A stretch of DNA of 64,000 nucleotides from Diplosphaera chodatii (GCA_032358165.1 JAALGY010000041.1:1054001-1118000); one strand, 5' to 3'; counted from the stretch's first letter, positions 22,107 through 34,232 are shown. Numbers and translations are program-made. Notes: generated from the sequence alone by a model not told the origin.

Positions 22107-25100
22107 ATGGATTCTCATACAGCAGCTGCGGGCCGCGTGCAGGCCCTGGCAAGGCACTTGCGGGTCAACCAGCTTGATGGCAGCCCACATGAGGAGCAGG
22201 AGCAGACCTCCAGCGGCGTGCACATGTCACCCTGCTCAAGCGCAGTGCGGCGCACGCTCCCCAGGTTTGACAGCAACGTGTTGGCGAACTACATCGACGA
22301 CCTGAGGAGCATGAAGAACGAGGTCTATGAGGTACGCCTGCGGACTGCGCAACATTCAAGAGTCATCAAGCATTGAAGATTATGAATCACTGCAGAATAC
22401 AGCTCACATCATGACGTGCCATACATGCAGCTCTTCAGGCAGCACCCGGAGCTGCTTCCGGCCGTGGGCGAAGGCATGACCAAAGGTGTGTCAGCCTGTC
22501 AGGACGCTGGCACCAACTGCAATCGGTGGTGGTCATTGCTTCCGTAGCAGCGCACGCCAGATAGCTCGCTGTGCTGAGTATACCGTTGACATGCCAGGTC
22601 AAACCTTGTCACTGTGTGCTGTTTGGCAGAGGAGCACAGGGAATTGTGTCGGCGGCACCTGCGCCTGGTGCTGGATGCGGGCTACAATCCGATGAGATTT
22701 TTCGCCAGCGACTACAAGAAGTACTTCTACCTGGCGGAGCTATACAGCCTCATTGATCTGTCTTCGGTGGGCATTGCCATTGAGCGTGCTTGTGCTTTGA
22801 AGTGCTCAGCAACCAGATGCTCTGGTTGCGCAACATTCTGTGAAGACATAGCCCATGCCCGGTCCATGGTCTCGTGCAGATGGTGAAAATGGGCGTGCAG
22901 TACAGCCTTTGGGGCGGCAGCGTTGTCAATCTGGGCACTGAGCGGCACAGGGAGAAGTACTTTGACGATATCGACAGCTTCCGCCTGCCAGGGTTCGTCG
23001 ATACTGTTGAGCTGTGTCGAAGGTCCTGTCAGTAGCGGCATGCCTGAACATGCGCTCTGGTCCGCTCTCACTGCCATATCCGAGCGACGCTCTGTGGCCT
23101 CACCCGTACAGGTGCTTTGCGATGACCGAGCTGCGGCACGGGTCTAATGTGGCAGGGCTACAGACGGAGGCAATGCTGGATGTGGCAACAGATGAGTGGG
23201 TGGTGCACACGCCAGATGAAGGTGCCATCAAGGCAAGTACACCTGGTCTCCCCCAACTGAGGTGGACAAGTCGCACCAGACAGCAGCCTCTTCACCACAT
23301 TCACATGTTCAACTGCATTTTGTACAGACCTACCATGCAGCAGGGACATCGAACCGATTTCCTCCATTGCACCATGTGCATATCATCAGCACAAGTCCTC
23401 GAATTGTGACTGTATACCTGTTTGCACAGTGGTGGATCGGGAATGCTGCGGAGGACGGCAGGGCAGCCACAGTGTTTGCGCGGCTGCGGGTGCCGGCGCC
23501 TGACGGCAGCGGCAGTGTGGACGACCACGGGGTGCACGCCTTCATAGTGCCGCTGCGTGACACATCAGGCCACTGTCTGCCCGGGGTGGAGATCCGCGAC
23601 TGCGGCTATAAGGTGCAGATTTGTTCGGGACCCCCAACTGCATAGCTCAGTCTTGCTTCCAGCTGCTGCATGATGTTTGATGAATGTTTGCACTTCGCCT
23701 TTCACTCTCGGAGTGCTCACGCCTGCAGCGATGTGCGCTTGTCCGGTCCGAATGTTCATACGCGCCATACGTGCAGGTGGGCCTGAATGGCGTGGACAAT
23801 GGCGCCATTCGCTTTTCACATGTGCGCGTGCCTCGGGAGAATTTACTGGACCGCTTTGCCAGCGTGGATCGTGCTGGTGAGCACCTGACAGTCTTCTTGT
23901 CGCCTGTCATGTCAGGCAGCTCCACAGATGCAGCGTTGTCACACATCAGACGCCCAATGTGAAGTGCCTGCTGCAATTGCAGGACGCTACAGCAGCCCGC
24001 TGCCATCCGCTGGCAAGCGTTTTGCCGCGACGCTGGGTGAGCTGACAGGCGGCCGTGTGGGTCTCACGGCTGGCTCCCTTGGCGTGCTGAAGGTGCGCCA
24101 TTTGGCCTCCTGCAGCCACACTTCGGGGCAGATGGTTGATGAGGATGTGCAGGACAAGCTTGTGTTGAGGGCAACCAAAACCACGATGTTGGCATGTGTG
24201 ACACTGCAGGGCGCACTCACGATCGCGGTGCGGTACGGGGCGCAGCGACAGCAGTTTGGGCCGCCAGAGGCCGAGGAGATTGCTGTGCTGGACTACCAGA
24301 GCCTGCAGTGGTGAGGCAGATCATCTGCACACCCTGGGTTGTGGTCAGGAGCAAGCCACACCTCGCCGCATTGTTGCGTGTGCCACATTCGACTGCCCAT
24401 TGGCATGATGTCATCTGCAGGCGGCTGATGCCAATGCTGGCGACGGCGTATGCACTTCACTTTGCGAAGAACCAGCTGGTGGACATGTACTGCGAGATGA
24501 AGCGGTCCAAGGACGAGGACCTCATTGCAGACGTGCACTCCTTCTCCGCGGGTGGGGCTGCATTTGGGCCTGTTTCGAGCTCTAGTAGCTGCAAATATGC
24601 AAGCGAAGCTGCAATGTACAGAAAAGGCCCCTGCAAGCTGGCTGCTGCTGCTGCTCCTTTCGGAACATACTGACAATGCTCGATTTCTAGGGGTGCACCT
24701 GTGACACTTGATGCAGGGCTGAAGTCCTACACGACATCATACACAGCGGAAGCGCTCAGCAAGTGCCGAGAGGCGTGCGGCGGCCACGGCTATGCAGCCG
24801 TGAACCGCCTGGGAGCGCTGCGCTCCGACCATGACATCTTCCAGACCTTTGAGGGTACGCCTGTACACTATGCATGCACATGCTAGCAGCGGTTCACCTC
24901 GAGCGGGCAGCAGACATGCGTGAGGCTGTAATATTGTTGCTTGGTCACATCGTATCTGCAGGGTCTAACATGCACAATGCACTGCGTTGGACTGCCAGGA
25001 GGACAATGCTCAGTACTTCTTGAAACGGTAAACCAGATGTGTGTATGTGACTGAGAAGGGGTGTGCCTGCGGTGCAGGAGAAAACACGGTGTTACTCCAG

Positions 25101-26404
25101 CAGGTGGCGGCAATGCTGCTCAAGCGGTACAAGGACTCGTTCGCGGGGGGCGGCGTGGCGGCCACGTGGACATACCTGCGGCAGTGGGCGCTGGGGGCGC
25201 TGCCGCCCAACCCGCTGACCAGCCACGACACGGGCCCCCGCCACCTGCGCGACCCCGCCTTCCTCAAGCGGGCCCTGCGGTGAGCTGCCTAAGCAAGTCA
25301 TAATTACCTCTCTTGCCTGGCGCCTGCCAGCCAGGACGACCAAAGTGTCTCTGTCTTCCCTTTGTGCTGGACGCCTAAGTTAACCACGGCCGACACGAGG
25401 GTTTCTCAGCGCTGTGACTCAGGGTTGCGGTCTTTGCTGCTGTGGCAGGTACCGCGTCGCACGGCTGCTGCACACGGTGGCGCAGCGGCTGCGGAAGCAC
25501 ACAGGGCGGCTGGGCGCTTTCCATGCCTGGAATAAGTGCCTCAACCACCTGCTGGCACTAGCTCGTGCACATCAGGTCCGTGTCCACAGCCTGCGGAGAC
25601 GTACCATCTTGTGCTTGCATGCATTGCAGCGTCCAGCGCTGCTTCGCAACGGGCACCAGGCTCATGCTGCAGATATTCAACAGCGTCTGTGGGATGACAC
25701 ACCAATGACGGGCCGTCACGTGCTTGCTGTTGCAGGAGTCCGTGATGCTGGACGCCTTCTATGCAGGCGTCACCAGCTGTGTTGACCCTGACTGCCGTAA
25801 GTCGCTCAAGGTACGCGTTGGCGAATGGTTCACACAATCGCATGAGCAACGTGATGTGAACACATTTCCAGAGTCACAACGAAACTCCTCTTCCGGAAGC
25901 TTCAGAACAGTCATGTTCACAAAGTTTGAGTTGGTCAACCGTGCTGACATCGTTAGAGGTGATGCGCAGGCGATGGCGGACCTGTTCGCACTCAAGTGCA
26001 TATACGAGGAGGCGCTATTCCGGAATGATGACTACGTCTCGCCTGAGAAATCAAAGGCGATTGCCCGCATGATCGAGGAGCTCTGCCTGGAGGTGCAGCC
26101 GATTGCAACGCAGCAAGTGCCCACTGCAGCTGCCGCTGTGCATTGTGTAAAACTTGCATGACCCATGAGTTCTGCATCGGAGCTTGCAATCCCCGTGCGC
26201 CGCGGCCCCCGCAAGAGGGAGTTACGAAGAACACTTACTGTGGTACTGCACCTGCCATAGGTGCGGGGTGTTGCGGTGCCACTGTGCGCGGCATTCGCCA
26301 TTCCGGATCACATCCTGCGCGCGCCAATCGGCCTGGCGACGGGCCACGAGGACCAGTACGGCGCATACCTTGCCGCCATCGGCTGGGGCCCTTTCACCGG
26401 ATGA
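22107..26404 (+). CDS. ACX2: Peroxisomal acyl-CoA oxidase, ACX2-type (long chain)
   Basis: Acyl-CoA oxidase carries out the first, FAD-dependent step of peroxisomal beta-oxidation and yields hydrogen peroxide. The ATG at 22107 is soon followed by RVQALARHL, an exact PTS2 signal (R-V-x5-H-L), as in plant ACX2 and ACX3. The exons then give [40 protein letters not shown] and [20 protein letters not shown]. The substrate and FAD segment is [19 protein letters not shown], followed by [84 protein letters not shown] and [10 protein letters not shown]. The C-terminal domain follows ([38 protein letters not shown]) and ends [20 protein letters not shown]. The stop is at 26402-26404. The order is collinear with plant ACX2 over about 690 residues, in about 15 exons. 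Confidence 0.94.
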
Positions 26405-26820
26405 GGGTGGTGCTTGGCAGTGCAGTGACTGCTGCTTACAACGGCATCCGTGAGCCGTGCAGGCGTCTTATGGCGCCTGGGCACAGGGCGCTGGCAGATG
26501 CCCATCTGCCAACAAAGCGGGTCGCTGCCATTTTGATTGCACTGGGACAGCAGATTCCTTTACAATTATGCGAAGCTTAGGAGGGCACCCCAGGACTACG
26601 TGTCGAAGCTATCGTAGCTTGGTACAGCATTGTTAGGTCCGATCGGTTCAGGATAGTTCAGGGTCGGCGTGCGTACTCAGGTTCAGGTGTCATTATAGTG
26701 TGTTGACCTGCGTACACTATTGGTTGTTGCGTGTACCAAATAATCATTTATGGCGACTATGTCACCGTGCAATTGTGCTGAGTATTGCATGTCTGCAGTG
26801 GGGGCCAGGACAGGGCCTTC
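26405..26820. other. Gene-free stretch between convergent ACX2 and EF-hand gene
   Basis: 3' flanks only. A ttaca at 26559-26563 is a TGTAA on the minus strand, about 260 bp past the EF-hand gene stop. Nothing else is recognisable. Confidence 0.4.
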
Positions 26821-27761
26821 TCAAGATTGCGTGTGTGCAAGGCCTAAGGCGCTACTCGTCTCTACTGGCGGCGGCTGTGCCTGCTCCGCCTGATATTCTA
26901 CCAGTGTTGCCAGCGTCGCATGATCTCGTTCTTGCAACGCCTGCATGAGCTTCTTCCTGTTCAAACGCAGCACCTTCGGTTTGCATGTCGGCCACTGTCT
27001 CGCACGCACCGTACAGATCCGAGCTGCATGCTTTGTTCAGCCAGCAGGACACAGGATTAAACTCTTAGAACATGATGGAGCCGATGCGCAATGGGGCTGC
27101 CCACCGGCGATAAATGGTGGCTGTTGTATCAAAGCTGAGGCAAGACGTCATCTGGGCGTCGTTCTCTGATGCCGCAGCCTGCACAGCTGAGGGGAATAGC
27201 CTAACCCGGCCTGACATCAACCGGACACGATCATGCGTTCCATCAGGCTGACCACTTCCCTGATCACATCCGCACCAGGGCAGCTGTGGTCGGCGTCGCG
27301 TTTGATTTGGTCAGCACCCCTGTCATGATACGCCTGAAGGCGTCTGAATCCAATTCTGAGGCCTCGTCTGCTCCTGCCTTGTCCAGCATGTCTGCAATCT
27401 CCTGCTTTGACGCCTTGATACCCAGCAGCTGTGCCAGCACAGCACGGTGGATGGTACCACAGCCAGTGTCAAAAGGTGAGCTCATGGTTGATATGCCCCA
27501 GGAATGCGCGGGTCACTGCCGCATCCTGACCTGCAAGGCATTGCCCAGTTCTGCTGCATCTACGGTGCCGCCGCGATCTGTGTCGATCAACCTGAAGCAC
27601 TGATCCAGCTCCTTGCGCTGTGTGTCACTGATCTTGGGAGGCGGCGGGCGACCATGGGTTCTCAGCCATCTTTCAGAGTCGATGGCCAGATAAGGGTTGA
27701 CATCAGCGAGTGGCTTGCGAGAGCTGCGGGGAACAGGGCGCGAGGGCGGTGCACAAGCCAT
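26821..27761 (-). CDS. EF-hand calcium-binding protein
   Basis: The ATG at 27761 opens an exon with a Pro/Arg-rich start, PYLAIDSERW, and a canonical EF-hand, KELDQCFRLIDTDRGGTVDA followed by AEL. The loop DTDRGGTVDAAE has all the usual calcium ligands. The next exon (LLGIKASKQEIADMLDKAG, then ELDSDAFRRIM) forms a second, degenerate hand that probably does not bind calcium. A later exon supplies SFDTTATIYRR. This joins in frame at a CG|GTGGGC donor and an AACAG acceptor to KKLMQALQERDHATLATLVE, a basic C-terminal helix known from algal and ciliary single-EF-hand-pair proteins. The stop is at 26821. The middle region, about 27090-27300, contains at least one intron I could not place. A role in ciliary or other calcium signalling is possible but not shown. 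Confidence 0.7.
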
Positions 27762-28196
27762 ACCTAGACGCAGAGCGCCGGAGTCGCCAATCTTCAGTCA
27801 TTTGTTGTAGTACCGAGCTTTATGACGCCTGCCGTCGGTGAGGCAAGCGTTGCAGCTTGCGGTGTCAAGGGGCGCGTATCACGTGACAGGATCTGCCAGT
27901 CGAGCTGAGACGACTGATCGACTGGAATGCAAGGGAAACTCTGGTCCAGCTTCTGCAAATCAAGCTAGCTTCCTCACTTTCGCTCATGCATCAAGTCCAA
28001 ATTTTCTACTCAATCGACCATGTCAATGTACATACGTGCTGGGAACCAGTACAACGCCAACCTCGGCTAGGACTGTGTACAAATAAAGGAAGAAGGACTG
28101 CCTATGGGCACAGTGCACGTTGCATTTCCAGCTACACAGCTTTCCTGAGCGTCAACGGATACCAACATATTGTGCACTGTGGAACTGCACGGTCAA
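27762..28196. other. Gene-free stretch: EF-hand 5' flank and NOT4-like 3' flank
   Basis: Both neighbours are on the minus strand, so this should contain the EF-hand gene promoter and the NOT4-like 3' end. No conserved coding or RNA feature is visible. Confidence 0.4.
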
Positions 28197-29219
28197 TCAG
28201 GCTGTGCGCAGCGAGGTGCGGGCCGACAGGAGCTTCCAGGCCGCGTCAGATGCTGATGACTGGCCACACTGCACTGCCAGGCGTGCACAAGTCAGCTCTG
28301 CCTCGGCTCCGGGGTCTGCAGCTGCCACGGGGCCCCCCTCCAGCGGCAGCGGCCGCAGCGGGACTGCCGTGCGCCGCGGCGCCCCCGCGATGACCTGCTG
28401 CTCCCCGCCCGACGCTGGACTCACCACGCCATTGCCCCAGGGGCTGCCGCTGCTGCCGCTGCTCCCCGCGCCGTGCATGCCACTTGCCGTGTGGCTGGCG
28501 CCATTTGCCACAAGGCCGGGCGCGTCACTGCTGCCGTTCCCAGCCGCAAACCCGCTGCCACGGGCCAGCCAGTCCGCCGATTGCAGTGCAGAAGAGTCGA
28601 TAGCAGGTAAGTGGTTGTATGGGCTGCTGCCAATGGGCTGCTGCTGCTGCTGCGGGCTTGCCCACCCCGCGTGGGCGAGATTACGAGTAGGCTGCACGAC
28701 CACGTCGTGCACGCTCAGTAACTGCTGTTGCGTCAATTGCTGTGGCTGCGGCGCGGCAGGTCGTGCCTGCTGCTGCTGCTGCTGTGGTGCCGCCTGAGAT
28801 GCTGGATTCCTCTGGGCTGCTGCAGGGTGAGCCGACTGCTGCACAGCTGCTGCCTGGCGCTTGGCATGCTGCGCTGCACGGTGCATGTTGCGCGCCTGTT
28901 CCAGGGGCGTCAGCCCGGTACTTTGAGGAGGCGGTTGCACCGCTGCTGGCGCTGGCATTGCTGCAGGGCTGTCAGTTGGGGACGGTGTCGCAGCATTGCT
29001 GCTGCTGGCGGCACGCTTCGCAAAAGGGCTAATCTTGGAACCGTACTCAGTGCGGCATCCAGGGCAGCGGTTGCCATACTCTTTTTTGAGCCGGTCCAAG
29101 CAAAACACACACACCTGATACCCGCAAGGACACGGGAAGTGAGTCCTCTCATCAACATCCAGCACCTCGATGCACAGCGGGCACAACTTCTTCTCCTGGT
29201 GCCGCTTCCCCGCGCCCAT
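28197..29219 (-). CDS. NOT4-type C4C4 RING finger protein, no RRM
   Basis: This is one uninterrupted frame of 340 residues, a rare intronless gene here. Residues about 13-55 form a C4C4 RING of the CNOT4/NOT4 kind: CPLCIEVLDVDERTHFPCPC, then GYQVCVFCLDRL and NRCPGC. All eight cysteines are present. NOT4 is the E3 ubiquitin ligase of the CCR4-NOT complex and works with UBC4-type E2 enzymes on stalled ribosomes and mRNA decay. The RRM that normally follows the RING in NOT4 is absent. The rest is Ala/Gln/Pro/Ser-rich and unstructured, with polyglutamine runs coded by CTG/CAG repeats near 28770-28790. The ATG at 29219 was chosen because longer frames start only at TTG. It may be a NOT4 paralogue or a lineage-specific RING protein; the E3 role is inferred. 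Confidence 0.8.
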   Translation of the reverse strand: MGAGKRHQEKKLCPLCIEVLDVDERTHFPCPCGYQVCVFCLDRLKKEYGNRCPGCRTEYGSKISPFAKRAASSSNAATPSPTDSPAAMPAPAAVQPPPQSTGLTPLEQARNMHRAAQHAKRQAAAVQQSAHPAAAQRNPASQAAPQQQQQQARPAAPQPQQLTQQQLLSVHDVVVQPTRNLAHAGWASPQQQQQPIGSSPYNHLPAIDSSALQSADWLARGSGFAAGNGSSDAPGLVANGASHTASGMHGAGSSGSSGSPWGNGVVSPASGGEQQVIAGAPRRTAVPLRPLPLEGGPVAAADPGAEAELTCARLAVQCGQSSASDAAWKLLSARTSLRTA

Positions 29220-29632
29220 GCCCGCAAGCGTTGCCCTCCTGTAGAAGCCTGCCAGTCGCCTGGACTTCGTCAATTAAGAAGGGATTCGCCTGCGTCGGCC
29301 GCCGTCACAGCACATCTCGACAAGGAGCAAGAGAGAGTTTCGGGATGCAATGGAGGAAAGATAACCGTGAGGCTTGGCGCGCAACGCCTGCTGTGCCAAG
29401 CTGGCAGAGGATGTTCTGGAAGCACACGCACCTTGGTGACACCTGGAAGCTGGACCTGAAGATCTGCCACAAACCCACAATGTTCTCTCACATCGCATAT
29501 CATGGCTCCATCAACACCAGCAGAAAGTATCGCAGCCCTGCGTGCACGTTCGGCACGGCGTTCTGACGTCACAAGCCAGCCATTGCCGCAGTGCAGCAGC
29601 CTTGACGGCAACCAAGCGGCGCACAAGGTGCA
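29220..29632. promoter_or_regulatory. Divergent promoter region, NOT4-like / class IV aminotransferase-like
   Basis: This is the interval between two head-to-head start codons. Antisense-looking open frames are present but have no family match. No clear core promoter word was seen. Confidence 0.4.
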
Positions 29633-31214
29633 ATGCTGCCAGCTACAACCATCAACGGACAACTGCAGCCATCCAGTCCCGGCAAACCGGCGGAGATGCT
29701 GCTGCAGCAGCCCAAGGGGCCGTACACGACTGCACACATAACAGCAGGGCGTTACATTGAGGCGTGGCAGTTGCACATGCTGCGGCTGGCTCGGGCGGTT
29801 CTCAGGTTGCATCAGCTGGACGGCGCCAGCTACGAGCAGCTCTTGACGTCCTTGCAGGTGATGCGATGTCATCATCAGCGTTGGCCGTTGTTCAGAGCTA
29901 CTGTACCGGTGCAAGTGACCCAGATGATCCACCCCTCAAAGACATGGCCGCCGATGTGCACAGAAGGGCGACCGCACCGAGGCAGACTTGCAAAGGCACC
30001 TGGACGCGAGGATCAGGCGTGAGCTGGCAGCCCTTGCGGTTGCCGGCGCCGTCCGCGTGGCCGTGACAATCCTGCTGTGCAGTCCTCCGGCATCCTCTTC
30101 AAGGTCAGCCTGCAGCCACTTGTTCGCAAGAGGCAGACTGACTGATGGACGCGCAGTACCTGCTCCGGGTCATTCGCCAAAGGACGTGCAGGTATCGTCA
30201 CCATGTGCCTCCGGAGGTGCTCAAGGAGCTGCGCCCTGCATTCAGGACAGGACCCTGGATGTGGTTGTGCACGCCATGGCGCTACCACCTGCGCCACCTG
30301 CACCGGCAGAAGTTGAGGCAGCGGTTGTGGGCCCAACGCGCGCTCTGCCCGATGTGAAGCATTCACAATGGGTGGTAGACAGGTGCGCAAGTGAAATGGC
30401 AGCGGCAGTGCCGGTCACTTATCCCTGTGCCTCTGCAGGAACGAACAGGCTGGCAAACACTTATTCCTTTCTTTCACATTGGATGGATTCAAGTTGCAGG
30501 CGAAAGTACATGCCTGACATGCCAGAGACTGCTGCTGAGGGTCTGCTGTGCGACACTGATGGCCGACTTCTGGAAGGTCTCATCACCAACCTCTTCATAG
30601 TAGCAGGTACGGTTCCGATGCGTTTCTGCTTGTTACCACCTCTGTTCCATCTGTCGTTACAGCACCAGGTTGCCATCATGCTGCAAGGGCGCAGCATGTT
30701 GCCTTTGCTTGCTGGACTGACCAGTGCATAACTGCTCGCAGGTGACAGCAGTGGCAGCACCACAGTCGTGACAGCAAGTGATGCAGATGGCGTTTTGCCA
30801 GGCATCATGCGTGAATATGTGCTGCGGGCCTGCGCTGCCCTCAGCATCCCAGTCGTGCAGCAGGCGCCGCACTGGTCGTTACATGCCACCTGGCGCGAGG
30901 CTTTTCTTACCAACAGGTGGACTGCACATCTGGCAGGCGAAGTCGTGACCCTGCCATCTACGCCCCGATCACAAGCACGACCAGCTGTCCTCCCAGTGCT
31001 TGATGTCAGTGCCATCTCAATATGCAGTCTGCGGGGCTTGCAGCCGCTGAGCCGCATCGTCTGCAAGCAGCCGGGACTCTGTGGTGACTGCCCGTGGATC
31101 GTCTCGCTGCCGCCCCAACAGAGGGACTCGGTCTCAGATAGATTACGGTCCCAGGTGGAGGAACTGCTGGCAGCTGAGGCAGTGCCGCTTCATGTGGATC
31201 CTGAAACACTCTGA
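29633..31214 (+). CDS. Class IV aminotransferase-like protein (fold-type IV PLP enzyme)
   Basis: The protein matches the plant D-amino-acid/branched-chain aminotransferase-like family best known from the Arabidopsis At3g54970 type. From the ATG at 29633, the first exon has QQPKGPYTTAHI. Later exons have DVKHSQWVVDR, where plant members read 'KHSDWVRIRKPLE', then GLLCDTDGRLLEGLITNLF, DADGVLPGIMREYVLRACAA, APHWSLHATWREAFLTN and LRGLQPLSRI. The stop is at 31212-31214. In fold-type IV enzymes the phosphate-binding and glutamate motif falls in the 'LLEGLITNLF' stretch, which is well kept. The usual PLP lysine region corresponds to KHSQW. Substrate is unknown; family members range from transaminases to aminodeoxychorismate lyase, and this one is not clearly either. 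Exon joins around 30060-30250 are uncertain. Confidence 0.78.
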
Positions 31215-31310
31215 ACGTCTCTGGAGCTATGCGAAGTACAGAGGTCCTCAATCGCCTTCATGTTATCATGATGTGGTGGCAGTTTAATCAGGCACATGAT
31301 ACCATTATTA

Positions 31311-31315
31311 TGTAA
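31311..31315 (+). terminator. Putative TGTAA polyadenylation signal
   Basis: TGTAA lies 97 bp after the aminotransferase-like stop, in an AT-rich run (attatgtaaatg), at the same spacing as after PSF2. Confidence 0.45.
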
Positions 31316-31475
31316 ATGTGCACAAGTGTTTGTGGTACGCATTCTGCAAACCCTCAAGTGCAGTGCTACAAATCACCCAGATGACAGCTTTCCCTCTGTC
31401 ACTATCCCAAGGTCCAGCAGAGCATCGGCATACTGCCAGCATACGCAAAGCTGCTCACGTCTGCCACTGGAGTGT

Positions 31476-33515
31476 CTACTCCACCCTGCGGATGGGGGTC
31501 TTTGATGGTGCGACGCGGATCTGCATTGACCCTGCAGGACATGACCAGCCGGCTGTCACAGGCACATTGACACACAACTGCTAACGTGGTGCACAGCATG
31601 GTGTGCATGGTAGGCACATAGCACATGCAACGTGCACCATTCAAATGAAGTCACCCACCCAGCAATGATCCGCTCCAGTCCAGGGCAGCGGACGCAGACT
31701 GCGCGTCTGCAAACTCCACAAAAGCAATCTGCGTGGGCACCTTAGTGCTGCGCAGCAGGCGCATTGCCGATATCTGGCCTGCACATCCTCATGCAGCTCA
31801 GCCTCGACGTCCCACACTGTACAGGTCTGTAAGCACCTCTGCAATGAATGAGTGGTGAGAGCCATGGCAGATTGTCACAACCTACGCAGGTTGCGCAACA
31901 TGCAGTCACCACAGAACTTGCTGAAAAAGCGGCGGACGTCTGCAGCCTCCAGACGCTCGTCAACGTTTGCTACATACACTGTGCGCCCGCATCGCTCCCG
32001 CTCTTCATACTGCGTCACCATCGTATCACGTGCGCACATGCAAGGGTGCAGCGGACTTGTGACCAGATGCCAGGCAGTCTGTTGTGCTGCATGCACGCTT
32101 GGTATGGAGGGTTTTCAGGGACACCGCCCCAGAGCTGACCGAGCGCGGCAGAAACTCCTGTTTGACGGGGTTCATGGCGGTACGTGAGCGTGTTACACGC
32201 ACAGCGCCGTTGCCCAGCTGCATGCCGTTGACTAGCAGCGCCTGCAGTGTCAGAAGCGGAGATGCTCTGGGGAGACTACATGCAACAGCAGACCTGTGTG
32301 CTTGCTGATTACTGGCGCGCCACCCGTACATCACCTGGTCGACAGCAGCTTCAGAGTCGAACTCGATGAATGCAAAGCGCAGGGCGCTGTTGGGGTCGCA
32401 GCACAGCCGGCAGTCGACGATCTTCCCGCAAGGCATGAACAAATTGGCCAGGTTTACCTCCTTCACCTGCGCAATCCAGAAGCAAGTGGCACATGATGCA
32501 CGAGTACAGTCTGTCAGCCGCCAGTGTGCTGATGGGGTCAGTGCGAAGGCAATGGCACATACACTAAAGCATGCATGCTCACCTTGGAGTCGATGTCACA
32601 CACATAGATGGTGCGGCGAGCCTGCAGCCGGCGGCTTGCTGATCCATGAGGTGCTGCCACAGTTCGCACTGGTGCCATAGGCTGCGCATTGGCCCATTGG
32701 TTTGAAGATGCTGCGGCCGAAGGTGCATCCATGACTGACTGCTGGTACTGAAGATTGCACAGGCTCTTGTGGCTTGAGACCAGCTGATGCTGAGGCGGTA
32801 CCTGTGCAGTCTGCTGCAGCTGGTCTGCGGGCTTGTGCTGTGCGCTGCTGTGCTGTACATCAGCCTCTGCGTTTAGCTGCTGACATCTGTGATCGTCCAA
32901 GTAGTGCTGGGACTGTATGTTGAAAGATGTTGGCGCAGGCGGCAGCAGTGAGTTGCTGTTGGGCACGCTGGCACTGGTGGAAGATGACATTCCACCCTCC
33001 CCCCGCTGCCAAGGCTTGCTGCCGCTGCTTGCATGCTCGGGCAGGCTGTCAACATATGGCACATGCTGCATGCTGCCACGAAAGGGTGGTGCGATGCTGC
33101 TTTGGCAGACTTGCTGGTCTGAGCGACAGGACTGGTAGGCATGGCTCGGTGTTGGCAGCTGCATCTGGTATTGTTGATCGTAAGCTGCAAAGCTGGCATC
33201 GTGCATGAAGTTGCTGGGCAGCTGTTGCTGAGGCAGCTGGTTGCACCATTGTTCTGCCCGCGGCTGTGCGCCAACATGATTGTTCCACGTGCTTGTCGGC
33301 TGCCAGGTGTTCGTCACGTCGCCCTGCGGCAACAGCGAACCACTTGCAGCATGGGCTACAATGCATGCATTTGCTCCAAGTATGGATTATCCTACCAGCA
33401 CTGTGCGCGGACGTGACGGTTGTTCATGACTGTGGCTGCTCTTGTTGAGGCGGATGGCCGCCAAGCTTGAGCAGAGATCGTGTTCCGGTTGCGTGTCGTC
33501 CAGCACCGGTTGCAT
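31476..33515 (-). CDS. CID8-13-type protein with two RRMs
   Basis: Plant CID8-13 proteins bind poly(A)-binding protein through a PAM2 peptide and RNA through two RRMs. RRM1 reads RRTIYVCDIDSKV, then KEVNLANLFMPCGKIVDCRL, CCDPNSALRFAFIEFDSEAA, LLVNGMQLGNGAVRV and NPVKQEFLPRS. RRM2 reads GRTVYVANVDERLEAADVRR, FFSKFCGDC, TQIAFVEFADAQSASAALDW, and ends LLGSMQIRVAPSKTPIRRVE. The last join (donor G|GTGGGTG, acceptor TGCAG) keeps phase, and the TAG is at 31476-31478. The N-terminal half is Gln/Ser/Pro-rich, low in conserved residues. I could not find the expected PAM2 motif (LNPxAxxFxP) in the visible exons. The start at 33515 (MQPVLDDTQPEHDL) is tentative; the true first exon may lie further upstream. 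The partner family, PABP, is encoded 8 kb away. Confidence 0.83.
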
Positions 33516-34232
33516 CTGCAGTCGGACATGTGATGCTGTCAGAACGAAGCGGCTGAACTGCTGCAGGGCGCTGAACGCATCACATGCTTCAAGCATGCAT
33601 GCTTGGGCACACATGAGGTGGGGCAGCTTACCTTGTGCTATCTTGCGCGGACTGCTTCACATCCGAGGTGTGCGAGGCACGTTTGAGAACGAGTTCTTCA
33701 ACAGATCAGAACCTGCAGTAGCACACTGCATGCGTGTCACACAGCTCTGAGTGCGGCATCACCACTTTAGCTGGCAACTCGAGCCATCCAAGAAACTGAC
33801 TGCGGTGTCCACAAACGTGTGAAAGGCAAGCCTGCAGTGCTATGATCTCGTTTGTGCTAATGAGACACCTTGTGTAATGCGTGCTGGCTATACTGGGCTT
33901 GCATGCATGCTACTTCGATGCTGTAGTCTGGTAGGCAGAACATGTGCACCGCCGCCTGCGGCTGCGGGAGCGCTGCTGTACGTGTCATCGAGTCATGCAT
34001 CCAGCCGCATCATGCCTTGCGAACCATCGATCTGATAAGCTGCTTGCATCCAGCAAGTATTTCGCGCGAACGCTGGCGACTCTCATATCAGCTGCTACCC
34101 CCACGTTCCCAGTCCCCTGGATTGGTCCTCCCCTAATCCTGCAGTGGGTAGCATCTGCAAGCGGAGCGTTCACCCCAGTGCTTGCCTGTGCGTCAGTATC
34201 GCTACGTACAGCTACTTGTGCAGCCTGCATAC
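33516..34232. promoter_or_regulatory. Divergent promoter region, CID-type RRM gene / FTR catalytic chain
   Basis: About 700 bp separate the starts. The interval includes a perfect 16-bp palindrome (caagcatg/catgcttg, 33590-33605) and several other GCATGC words. It may also hold a missing 5' exon of the RRM gene. No TATA box is clear. Confidence 0.4.
33590..33605. repeat. Perfect 16-bp palindrome CAAGCATGCATGCTTG
   Basis: The sequence equals its own reverse complement over 16 bp. It lies 75-90 bp upstream of the tentative CID-type start and contains the RY-like core CATGCATG. It could be a dimeric regulator site. Confidence 0.6.

Noticed and set aside
33175..33245. Possible PAM2-like stretch SNFMHDASFAAYD in the CID-type gene
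   Set aside because: It lacks the LN pair and the A-x-x-F spacing of PAM2, so I do not count it as a docking motif.
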